From Streptomyces sp. CB00455 (GTDB lineage: Bacteria; Actinomycetota; Actinomycetes; Streptomycetales; Streptomycetaceae), in the NCBI RefSeq assembly GCF_001905445.1, contig NZ_LIVQ01000002.1, forward strand, positions 558,001-622,000: a DNA stretch of 64,000 bases, in the 5' to 3' direction. Below are positions 34,363-42,287 of the stretch, in pieces (the first letter of the stretch is position 1; each line of letters starts with the position of its first letter). Below the pieces are notes generated by a model. The model ran no database searches, was not told the origin of the DNA, and saw only the letters and a list, made by a program, of their open reading frames with translations. The translations under genes and the position numbers were made by a program.

Positions 34363-35278
34363 AACGGATCCTCGGGTCCAGGACCGCGTAGAGCAGGTCG
34401 ACGAGCAGGTTCGCCAGCAGGAAGACGATGACGAGGATGGTCACGAAGCCCACGACGGTGGGGGCGTTGTTGCGCAGGATGCCCTGGTAGAGCTGGTAGC
34501 CGACGCCGTGGATGTTGAAGATCCGCTCGGTGACGATGGCGCCGCCCATCAGGGCGCCGATGTCGGTGCCGATGAAGGTCACCACCGGGATCAGCGAGTT
34601 CCGCAGCAGGTGGCGGGTGACGACGCGGCGTCGGGGCAGGCCCTTGGCGGTGGCGGTGCGGACGTAGTCGGCTTTGGCGTTCTCGGCGATCGAGGTCCGC
34701 GAGAGGCGGGTGACGTACGCGAGGGAGACGAGGGCGAGGACGATGCCGGGCAGGATCAGCTCGCTGAAGGGGGCGTCCGGGGAGACGGTGGGCCGCACCC
34801 AGCCCCATTCGACGCCGAAGAGGTACTGGAGCAGGTAGCCCGTCACGAAGGTCGGCACCGAGATGACGACGAGGGTGAGCACCAGCACGGAGGTGTCGAC
34901 GGACTTGCCGCGGCGCAGGCCGCTGACGACGCCGAGGGTGATGCCGACGACGATCTCGATGACGATGGCGACGACGGTCAGGCGCAGGGTGACGGGGAAG
35001 GCCGACGCCATGAGCTCGGTGACCTCCTGCCCGTTGAACGCCGTGCCGAAGTCGCCCTGGAAGATCTGGCCCATGTAGTGGAGGTACTGCTTCCACAGGG
35101 GCTGGTCGAGGTACAGGTCCTTGCGGATGCGCGCGGCGGTGGCGGGATCGGGGGCCTTGTCGCCGAAGAGGGCAGCGACCGGGTCACCGAGTGCGTACAC
35201 CATGAAGAAGATCAGGAACGTGCTGCCGATGAACACCGGGATCATCTGGAGCAGCCGCCGGATCACATAACGTCCCAT
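34355..35278 (-). CDS. oppB: Oligopeptide ABC transporter permease OppB (operon 1)
   Basis: A 307-residue permease starting MGRYVIRRLLQMIPVFIGST, the standard OppB N-terminus. Six helices; EAA-like loop DYVRTATAKGLPRRRVVTRH. It forms the membrane channel together with OppC. A GC-rich hairpin separates it from the binding protein gene upstream. Confidence 0.95.
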   Translation of the reverse strand: MGRYVIRRLLQMIPVFIGSTFLIFFMVYALGDPVAALFGDKAPDPATAARIRKDLYLDQPLWKQYLHYMGQIFQGDFGTAFNGQEVTELMASAFPVTLRLTVVAIVIEIVVGITLGVVSGLRRGKSVDTSVLVLTLVVISVPTFVTGYLLQYLFGVEWGWVRPTVSPDAPFSELILPGIVLALVSLAYVTRLSRTSIAENAKADYVRTATAKGLPRRRVVTRHLLRNSLIPVVTFIGTDIGALMGGAIVTERIFNIHGVGYQLYQGILRNNAPTVVGFVTILVIVFLLANLLVDLLYAVLDPRIRYA

Positions 35279-35298
35279 GGGGGTCTCCAGGGTGTGTG

Positions 35299-35325
35299 CG
35301 GGCCCCCCGCGGGGCGGGGGGCCCG
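35299..35325 (-). terminator. Hairpin between the SBP gene and oppB (operon 1), likely attenuator
   Basis: CGGGCCCCCC (35299-35308) and GGGGGGCCCG (35316-35325) form a perfect 10-bp stem with a 7-nt loop, 24 nt after the binding-protein stop. Such hairpins usually keep binding-protein transcripts more abundant than the permease part. The second opp operon has a hairpin at the same place. Confidence 0.75.
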
Positions 35326-35348
35326 GATCCGTTCGGTCGTGCGGCGGG

Positions 35349-36974
35349 TCAGCTGACCTTGATCGCGTTGTAGACCGGGACGCTGAACTGGTTGAGCGCC
35401 ACGTCCGAGATCCGCTCGGAGTGTCCGGCGCTGCCGTTCTGGTACCAGAGCGGGATGGACGGCATCTGCTCGGCGAGGATCTTCTCGGCGTCCTGGAAGG
35501 TGGCGGTCGCCTTGGCGGCGTCGCTCTCCTGGTTGGCCGCGTCGACGAGCTTGTCGAAGTCGGGGTTGCTGAACTTGCCGTAGTTGGAGGAGGCGCCCGT
35601 GTAGTACAGCGGCTGCAGGAAGTTCTGGATGAGCGGGTAGTCGGCCTGCCAGCCGGAGCGGAAGGGGCCGGTCAGCTTGAAGCCGCTCTGCTGGTTGCGG
35701 AAGTCGGCGAAGGTGCCGACGGGGTTGACCGTGCAGACCGGGCCCTCGCCCAGGGCGTTGTTGATGCTGTTGCAGACGGCGTCCATCCAGTCGCGGTGCG
35801 AGCCGGTGTCCACGTTGGAGGTCAGGGTGACCTTGCCGCCCGGCAGGCCCCCGCCCTCCTGGATGAGCTTCTTGGCCTCGGCGGGGTTGAAGGTGCAGGC
35901 ATCGCCGCAGACGGTGGCCTTGAATCCGCCCTTGTCGCCGAGGGCCGGGGAGGTCCAGTCCTTGGCGGGGGTGCGGGTCTCCCGGAAGATCTGCTTGGTG
36001 ATCTCGTCGCGGTTGATGGCCATCGAGATGCCGCGGCGGACCTTCTCCATGCCCTCCTTGCTCCACTGGGGGTCGTACAGCGGGAAGGTGAGGGTCTGGA
36101 TGATGAGGGCCGGCTGGTTGATGTAGCGATCGCCGAGGTCGTTCTTGACGTTCTTCAGCTGCTGCGCCGGGACGTCGTCGACCAGGTCGAGGTTGCCGGA
36201 GATCAGGTCCGTGTAGGCGGTGTTGTTGTCGGTGTAGACCTTCAGGTCCACGCCGCCGTTCTGCGCCTTGTCCTCGCCGGGGTAGCCGTCCCATGCGCGC
36301 AGCTTCATGCCGGTGCCCTTGGTGTACGACTCCACCGTGTACGGGCCGTTGCCGACGGGCTTGGCGAGCCAGCCGGCGTGGTCGGTGAAGAAGGCCTTGG
36401 GCAGCGGGGAGAAGGCCTGGTAGCCCAGGGTCTCGGGCCAGGTGGAGAACTTCGACTTGAGCGCGACGGTGAAGGTCCTGGCGTCCTTGACGACCAGTCC
36501 GGACATGGTCTTGGCCTTGGGGTCGCCCGACTTGGGGTGCAGGTCGTCATAGCCGACGATGTCGGAGAAGAAGGGCGAGTTGTTCTGCTTGTTGCGCACG
36601 TCGGCGCCGTAGTTCCAGGCGTCCGTGAAGGACTGGGCGGTGACCGGCTCGCCGTTGCTGAACGTCCAGCCGTCCTTCAGTGTGATCGTGAAGTTCTGGC
36701 TGTCGGTGGTGTCGATCTTCTCGGCGAGCCAGTTCACCGCGGCGCCGGTCTTCGCGTCGTACCGCTTCAGGCCGCGGAAGAGCATGTCGAGGACCTTGCC
36801 GCCCTGCACCTCGTTGGTGTTGGCCGGCTCCAGCGGGTTCTGCGGGTCACCCCACGAGGAGCTGATGACTCCCGCGCCGCCCCCGCCGCTGTCGCTCCCG
36901 CCGCCACAGGCCGTCGCCGTGAGGGCGACGGCGACCGCACATGCGGCCCACTTGGCGTGGGTGGCTGCGCGCAT
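35349..36974 (-). CDS. Oligopeptide-binding lipoprotein, SBP family 5 (operon 1)
   Basis: A 541-residue lipoprotein. Signal peptide with lipobox ending TATAC, Gly/Ser spacer, then the SBP_bac_5 domain: SSWGDPQNPLEPANTNEVQG, DGWTFSNGEPVTAQSFTDAW, VRRGISMAINRDEITKQIF. It captures the substrate outside the membrane for OppBCDF1. ATG at 36974. It lacks any obvious inserted domain, and its length is normal. Confidence 0.94.
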   Translation of the reverse strand: MRAATHAKWAACAVAVALTATACGGGSDSGGGGAGVISSSWGDPQNPLEPANTNEVQGGKVLDMLFRGLKRYDAKTGAAVNWLAEKIDTTDSQNFTITLKDGWTFSNGEPVTAQSFTDAWNYGADVRNKQNNSPFFSDIVGYDDLHPKSGDPKAKTMSGLVVKDARTFTVALKSKFSTWPETLGYQAFSPLPKAFFTDHAGWLAKPVGNGPYTVESYTKGTGMKLRAWDGYPGEDKAQNGGVDLKVYTDNNTAYTDLISGNLDLVDDVPAQQLKNVKNDLGDRYINQPALIIQTLTFPLYDPQWSKEGMEKVRRGISMAINRDEITKQIFRETRTPAKDWTSPALGDKGGFKATVCGDACTFNPAEAKKLIQEGGGLPGGKVTLTSNVDTGSHRDWMDAVCNSINNALGEGPVCTVNPVGTFADFRNQQSGFKLTGPFRSGWQADYPLIQNFLQPLYYTGASSNYGKFSNPDFDKLVDAANQESDAAKATATFQDAEKILAEQMPSIPLWYQNGSAGHSERISDVALNQFSVPVYNAIKVS

Positions 36975-37081
36975 GGAGTGCCTCCTAGGGGTCCCGAGAC
37001 TCGCTTAGGGGCCAATGTCACCCCATGAGGGGTCCGGCACACTCCCCGTTGGACCGATTGCACCCGCGCCCGCGCCGCCTG

Positions 37082-38017
37082 TCACCCCTCCGGGTGCAAT
37101 GCCAGCTCCCATGTGTCCACCGCGTAGTGCAGGCCCATGCCGTGCGCCTCGTAGAGCGCGAGTGCACCCGTTTCGTTGAGGGTGTCCACGCCGAGGCCCA
37201 CGGTGTCGCGGCCCCGGGCGGCGTAGACGGCGAAGCCGTGGCGCAGCAGGCAACCCCCGATGCCGCGGCCTCGCACGTCCTTGCGCACACCGATGCGGCT
37301 GAACCAGCCCATGCTCGTACGGTCGTCCCGCGTGACGAGTACGGCGACGTCGCCCTGGCCGGGCAGGGCGGCGATCCACACCAGCGACCAGTCGAGCGCG
37401 TGGGCGTCGATGTGCTCCAGCCAGGTTTCGTACGCGCGCTCCACGTGTCCGAAGTGCGCCGCGAAGGTCTCCTCGACCAGGGCGTGGGCGCGGCGGCGGT
37501 CGGCCTCGTCGGCGCCGCAGTGGCGCAGGGTGAGCCCGGCGGGCACGGCCGGCGGGGCCGGCGCGTCCGGGGACAGGGCGCGGGTCATCACCTGGTAGCG
37601 GCGCACGGTGCGGTAGCCGCGCTCGCGCAGCAGGGAGAGGTCGAGGGTGGGTTCGACGTTGAGCTGGAGGCTCAGCCGGCCCGCCGCGGCGGCCGCGAGT
37701 TCGCGGGCGCGGGCCTCCATCAGCTCCAGCAGCCGCAGCGCGGCCCGCGGACGGCCGGGCAGGACGTAGTGGTCCCCGTCGACACGGCCGGGGCCCGAGT
37801 CCGCCCAGACCAGGGCGTAGGCGACGAGCCGGCCGCCCTGGAAGGCGAGCCAGGAGTCGGTGGCCAGGTCGACGCCCGGGTGGCACAGGTCCGCCTCGAC
37901 GGCGGCGAGGTCGGTCTCCGGGCGGCCGATCTCGATCACGTCGATGGCGTTGAGCAGGGCGCAGATGTCGGACGCGTCCCCGGGCCCGGCGGGCCGGACG
38001 GTCAGCATGGCGGTCAT
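37082..38017 (-). CDS. Tandem GNAT-domain acetyltransferase
   Basis: A 311-residue protein with two GNAT-like halves. The second has a standard acetyl-CoA loop VRKDVRGRGIGGCLLRHGFA and NETGALALYEAHGM. The first half (LTVRPAGPGDASDICALL, WLAFQGGRLVAYALVWAD) lacks a clear RGxG loop and is probably degenerate. Mycothiol synthase MshD has the same two-domain plan, but this protein is not an obvious MshD and the enzyme is more often encoded elsewhere. ATG at 38017; a second ATG at 38008 is possible. Confidence 0.85.
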   Translation of the reverse strand: MTAMLTVRPAGPGDASDICALLNAIDVIEIGRPETDLAAVEADLCHPGVDLATDSWLAFQGGRLVAYALVWADSGPGRVDGDHYVLPGRPRAALRLLELMEARARELAAAAAGRLSLQLNVEPTLDLSLLRERGYRTVRRYQVMTRALSPDAPAPPAVPAGLTLRHCGADEADRRRAHALVEETFAAHFGHVERAYETWLEHIDAHALDWSLVWIAALPGQGDVAVLVTRDDRTSMGWFSRIGVRKDVRGRGIGGCLLRHGFAVYAARGRDTVGLGVDTLNETGALALYEAHGMGLHYAVDTWELALHPEG

Positions 38018-38121
38018 CGCCCAACTGTCGTGCCGCGCGGGCCGCGCCCGCAACCGGCTTCCCCCGGAAGGGACTTCACCCGGAGGGGACTTCGCACGCC
38101 GGCCCCGGCGCGGGCAAGGCG

Positions 38122-38168
38122 CGACGGCCGGTCCCCGGCGCCGCGCGGGCGCCGGTGACCGGCCGTCG
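38122..38168. terminator. Nested hairpin terminator of opp operon 2
   Basis: Outer arms CGACGGCCGGT (38122-38132) and ACCGGCCGTCG (38158-38168) pair perfectly, with an inner CCGGCGCC/GGCGCCGG hairpin. It lies 16 nt downstream of the oppF2 stop (minus strand). Confidence 0.85.
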
Positions 38169-38183
38169 GGTCACACGGAGGGG

Positions 38184-39230
38184 TCAGACCGCCAGAACGG
38201 CCCTCTCCTCGGCGAAGTGGCACGCCGATTCGTGCGCGGCCGGGGTGGTCGCGCTCACGAAGCGCTCCGGGATCGCCAGCAGCGGCTCCTCGGTGGCGCA
38301 CTTGTCCTGGGCCTTCCAGCAGCGGGTGCGGAAGCGGCAGCCCGACGGCGGGTTGGCCGGGGACGGGACGTCACCGGTGAGGATGATCCGCTCGCGGGCC
38401 TCGCGGACCGCGGGGTCCGGGACCGGCACCGCGGAGAGCAGCGCCTGCGTGTACGGGTGGGTCGGGTGCTCGTAGATCTCGGCGTCGGAGCCGATCTCGG
38501 CCATCTTGCCCAGGTACATGACGCCCACGCGGTCCGAGATGTGCCGGACGATCGAGAGGTCGTGCGCGATGAAGACGTAGGAGAGGTCGAACTCGTCCTG
38601 CAGCTTCCCCATCAGGTTGATGACCTGGGCCTGAACCGACACGTCGAGCGCGGAGACCGGCTCGTCGCAGATGATGATCTCCGGGTTGAGCGCGAGGCCG
38701 CGGGCGATGCCGATGCGCTGGCGCTGGCCGCCGGAGAACTGGTGCGGGTAGCGGTTGATGTACTCCGGGTTCAGACCCACGACGTCCAGGAGCTCCTGGA
38801 CCTTGCGGCGCCGGTCGCCCTTGGGAGCCACCTCGGGGTGGATCTCGAAGGGCTCGCCGATGATGTCGCCGACCGTCATGCGCGGGTTGAGCGAGGTGTA
38901 CGGGTCCTGGAAGACCATCTGGATGTTGCGGCGGACGGCCTTGAGGGCCTTGCCGGACAGCCGGGTGATGTCCTGGCCCTTGTAGAGGACCTCGCCGGCG
39001 GTGGCCGTCTCCAGGCTCATCAGCAGCTTGGCGACGGTGGACTTGCCGCAGCCGGACTCGCCGACGATGCCGAGGGTCTCGCCCTGGTAGAGGTCGAAGG
39101 AGACCCCGTCCACGGCCTTGACCGCGCCGACCTGCTTCTTGAACAGGATGCCCTGGGTCAGCGGGAAGTGCTTGACCAGGTTGCGCACCTGGAGGATCGG
39201 CTCGCCCTTGGGCTTGGTGAGGTCAGCCAT
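38184..39230 (-). CDS. oppF: Oligopeptide ABC transporter ATPase OppF (operon 2)
   Basis: A 348-residue ATPase closely related to the operon 1 copy: [43 protein letters not shown] and Cys cluster [18 protein letters not shown] stretches are identical to oppF1, including 86 nt at 38851-38936. The start overlaps oppD2 by 8 nt as in operon 1. The operon position next to typA matches the bldK-type peptide importer locus of Streptomyces, which is inference from memory. Confidence 0.95.
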   Translation of the reverse strand: MADLTKPKGEPILQVRNLVKHFPLTQGILFKKQVGAVKAVDGVSFDLYQGETLGIVGESGCGKSTVAKLLMSLETATAGEVLYKGQDITRLSGKALKAVRRNIQMVFQDPYTSLNPRMTVGDIIGEPFEIHPEVAPKGDRRRKVQELLDVVGLNPEYINRYPHQFSGGQRQRIGIARGLALNPEIIICDEPVSALDVSVQAQVINLMGKLQDEFDLSYVFIAHDLSIVRHISDRVGVMYLGKMAEIGSDAEIYEHPTHPYTQALLSAVPVPDPAVREARERIILTGDVPSPANPPSGCRFRTRCWKAQDKCATEEPLLAIPERFVSATTPAAHESACHFAEERAVLAV

Positions 39231-40278
39231 GGATCTGCTCCTTCCAGAAGTGGCACGCGCTGCCGCGGCCGGGCAGCTCGGTGCCGTCCCGCTCGGTCAC
39301 CTGGTGCAGGACCGGAACGTCCGTGCGGCAGATGTCCTGCGCCTTGGGGCAGCGCGGGTTGAACGCGCAGCCCGGCGGGATGTTGAGCAGGTTGGGCGGC
39401 AGGCCCTTGATCGCGTAGAGCTCCTGGCCCTTCTGGTCCAGACGCGGGATCGAGTCCAGCAGGCCGCGGGTATACGGGTGCGCGGGGCGCTTGTAGATCT
39501 CGTGGACCGGGGCGTTCTCCACGATCCGGCCGCCGTACATGACGGCGATCTTGTCCGCGACGTCGGCGACGACGCCGAGGTCGTGGGTGATCAGGATCAG
39601 GCCCATGTTCATCTCGCGCTGGAGCTCCGCGAGCAGGTCCATGACCTGGGCCTGGACCGTCACATCGAGAGCCGTGGTCGGCTCGTCGGCGATGATCAGG
39701 TCGGGCTCCAGGGCCATCGCCATGGCGATCATGATGCGCTGGCGCATACCGCCGGAGAACTGGTGCGGGTAGTCACCCACGCGCGCCTTGGCGGCGGGGA
39801 TCTTCACCCGGTCCATGAGCTCGACGGCCTTGGCCGTGGAGTCCTTCTTGGACATGCCCCGGTGGACCCGGAACATCTCGCCGAGCTGCGCGCCGACGGT
39901 GTGCACCGGGTTCAGCGAGGACAGCGCGTCCTGGAAGATCATGGCGATCTTCTGGCCGCGGACCTTGCGGAACTCCTCGGCCGGGAGCTTCAGCAGGTCG
40001 GTGCCCTGGAAGAGGATCTCGCCGCGCGGGATCCTGCCGGGAGGCATGTCGAGGATGCCCATGATGGCCTGCGCCGTCACGGACTTGCCGGAGCCGGACT
40101 CGCCGAGGACGGCGAGGGTCTCGCCGGCGTTGACGGAGTACGAGACACCGTTGACGGCCTTGGCCACGCCGTCGCGGGTGTGGAACTCGACGTGCAGGTC
40201 GCGCACTTCGAGCAGCGGGATGCCCGCCGGCGCCGATCGGGGCGCGGGGACGTTCGAGGTCTTGTCGATGATGGTCAA
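39223..40278 (-). CDS. oppD: Oligopeptide ABC transporter ATPase OppD (operon 2)
   Basis: A 351-residue ATPase with a 22-residue N-terminal extension (MTIIDKTSNVPAPRSAP) before the [11 protein letters not shown] start shared with OppD1. Walker [13 protein letters not shown], signature [15 protein letters not shown], Walker [13 protein letters not shown] and Cys motif GCAFNPRCPKAQDIC. It works with OppF2 to power OppBC2. Confidence 0.95.
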   Translation of the reverse strand: MTIIDKTSNVPAPRSAPAGIPLLEVRDLHVEFHTRDGVAKAVNGVSYSVNAGETLAVLGESGSGKSVTAQAIMGILDMPPGRIPRGEILFQGTDLLKLPAEEFRKVRGQKIAMIFQDALSSLNPVHTVGAQLGEMFRVHRGMSKKDSTAKAVELMDRVKIPAAKARVGDYPHQFSGGMRQRIMIAMAMALEPDLIIADEPTTALDVTVQAQVMDLLAELQREMNMGLILITHDLGVVADVADKIAVMYGGRIVENAPVHEIYKRPAHPYTRGLLDSIPRLDQKGQELYAIKGLPPNLLNIPPGCAFNPRCPKAQDICRTDVPVLHQVTERDGTELPGRGSACHFWKEQIHG

Positions 40279-40291
40279 CGTACGCCCTTCC

Positions 40292-41257
40292 TCAGCGCAG
40301 CTTCGGGTCGAGGGCGTCGCGCACCGCGTCGCCGACCATGATGAACGCGAGCACCGTGATGCTGAGCGCGCCGGCCGGGAAGAGGAGCACGTGAGGTGCC
40401 TGGAGCCAGCGGACGGAGGCGTCGCTGACCATCAGGCCCCAGGAAATGCCGGGCGGCTGGACACCGATGCCGAGGTACGACAGGGCCGCCTCCGCACTGA
40501 TGTACACACCGAGACTGATCGCGCCGACCACGATGACGGGGGCGACGGCGTTCGGCAGGATGTGCCGCATCGTGATGCGCAGGGTGCCGGCGCCGAGCGC
40601 ACGGGCCGCGACCACGTAGTCGTTGTTCTTGTTCTGCAGCACCGAGGACCGCATGATGCGGAAGATCTGCGGCCATCCGAGGGTGGCGAGCACGACCGAG
40701 ACCGTCCAGGCGTTGCCCTTGCCGAGCCCGGACATGATCAGCATGCCGCCGAGCAGCAGCGGGATGGCGAAGAAGATCTCGGTGAAGCGGGACAGGATGC
40801 TGTCGACGAACCCGCCGGCCCAGCCCGCGAGCAGGCCGAGCAGGCCGCCGACGAGGAGCACCAGGGTGGTGGTGACGACGCCGACGATGATCGAGTTGCG
40901 GGCGGCCCACACGGTACGCGTGTAGACGTCGCAGCCCTGGACGTCGAAACCGAACCAGTGGTCGCTGCTCGGGGTCTTCAGGGAGTCCTGGAGCTTGCAG
41001 GCGCCCGCCTGGAAGGGGCTGCCCGAGGTGAACCACTGGGGCACCACGGACAGCACGACCAGGAAGACGACCAGGGCGGCGCCGATCAGGAAGATGGGGT
41101 TGCGGCGCAGGTCCGCGAGGGCGTCCGACCAGAGGCTGGCCTCGCGCTCCTTCTTGGGCTTCTTGCGGGAGTTGCCGGTGACGGGGCCGGTCGCGGAGGG
41201 AGCTCCGGCGGTCTGGGTGTCGGTCAACTCGTCCCCCACCGTAGTTGTGTCACGCAT
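40292..41257 (-). CDS. oppC: Oligopeptide ABC transporter permease OppC (operon 2)
   Basis: A 321-residue permease. A polar N-terminus with a basic patch (SRKKPKKEREASLWSD) precedes the first helix (IGAALVVFLVVLSVV). Family segment FGFDVQGCDVYTRTVWAAR and EAA loop DYVVAARALGAGTLRITMRH. ATG at 41257 overlaps oppB2 by 8 nt, mirroring operon 1. Confidence 0.94.
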   Translation of the reverse strand: MRDTTTVGDELTDTQTAGAPSATGPVTGNSRKKPKKEREASLWSDALADLRRNPIFLIGAALVVFLVVLSVVPQWFTSGSPFQAGACKLQDSLKTPSSDHWFGFDVQGCDVYTRTVWAARNSIIVGVVTTTLVLLVGGLLGLLAGWAGGFVDSILSRFTEIFFAIPLLLGGMLIMSGLGKGNAWTVSVVLATLGWPQIFRIMRSSVLQNKNNDYVVAARALGAGTLRITMRHILPNAVAPVIVVGAISLGVYISAEAALSYLGIGVQPPGISWGLMVSDASVRWLQAPHVLLFPAGALSITVLAFIMVGDAVRDALDPKLR

Positions 41258-42194
41258 AGCGGATCCTCGGGTCGAGCACGGCGTACAGCATGTCCACGAT
41301 CAGGTTGCCGACGAGGTAGACGATGATCAGGAGCGAGACGACGCCCACGATCACGGTGCCTTCCTTGCGGTAGACCGACTCGGCCAGCAGGCCGCCGATC
41401 CCGTGGATGTTGAAGATCTTCTCCGTGATGACCGCGCCACCCATCAGCGAGCCGAGGTCGGCGCCGAGGAAGGTGACGATCGGGATCAGCGCGTTGCGCA
41501 GCGCGTGGCGGCCGACGACACGGCGACGGGGCAGGCCCTTCGCGGTGGCGGTACGCACGTAGTCCGCGCGCATCGTCTCCATCAGGCTGGTACGGGTCAG
41601 TCGGGCCACGTACGCCAGCGAGGTCGAGGCGAGCACCAGCGCCGGGAGGATGTAGGCGCGGATGCCGTCGTTCTCGTTGAAGGAGACCGGGAAGAAGTCG
41701 ATGCCCCAGCTGTTCTTGAGCTGTACACCCAGCGTCAGCTGGAGGATGAAGCCGCTCACGAAGACGGGGATCGAGATGACCATCAGGGTGGAGAGGAGCA
41801 CCAGCTGGTCAAGGAACTTGCCGCGGCGCAGGGCGGCCATGATGCCGGCCAGCACACCGACGCCGGCCTCGATCGCGAAGGCGACGAGGGCGAGGTTCAT
41901 GGTGTACGGGAAGGATTCGGTGATCTTGTCCCACACGGAACGACCGGTCAGGGTCTCACCGAAGTTCCCCTGGAACAGGTTGACCATGTAGTTCCAGTAC
42001 TGCGACAGGAACGAGTCGTTGAGGTGGTACTTCTCGCGCAGCATCGCCGCGACGATCGGGTCTGCCTTCTTCTCGCCGGCCAGTGCCTGAATCGGGTCAC
42101 CGGGGAGCTGGAAGGACAGGTAATAGATGAGGAACGTGGCACCGATCAGGACAGGGATCGCCTGTATGAGTCGGCGGATGAGGTAGCGGCCCAT
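41250..42194 (-). CDS. oppB: Oligopeptide ABC transporter permease OppB (operon 2)
   Basis: A 314-residue permease starting MGRYLIRRLIQAIPVLIGAT, with six helices and EAA loop DYVRTATAKGLPRRRVVGRH. It pairs with OppC2. A stable hairpin lies between it and the upstream binding protein gene. Confidence 0.95.
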   Translation of the reverse strand: MGRYLIRRLIQAIPVLIGATFLIYYLSFQLPGDPIQALAGEKKADPIVAAMLREKYHLNDSFLSQYWNYMVNLFQGNFGETLTGRSVWDKITESFPYTMNLALVAFAIEAGVGVLAGIMAALRRGKFLDQLVLLSTLMVISIPVFVSGFILQLTLGVQLKNSWGIDFFPVSFNENDGIRAYILPALVLASTSLAYVARLTRTSLMETMRADYVRTATAKGLPRRRVVGRHALRNALIPIVTFLGADLGSLMGGAVITEKIFNIHGIGGLLAESVYRKEGTVIVGVVSLLIIVYLVGNLIVDMLYAVLDPRIRYA

Positions 42195-42222
42195 CAGACC
42201 TCCAACAAAGAGCAGGGGGAAG

Positions 42223-42261
42223 GGGCAGGCAGGCGGAATACCGTCTTCCGCCTGCCCGCCC
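42223..42261 (-). terminator. Hairpin between the SBP gene and oppB (operon 2), likely attenuator
   Basis: Arms 42223-42237 and 42247-42261 pair over 15 bp with one mismatch and a 9-nt loop, 27 nt after the binding-protein stop. Same place and probable role as the hairpin in operon 1. Confidence 0.78.
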
Positions 42262-42287
42262 CCGTTTCCCCTTGGTGAAGAGGGGTG

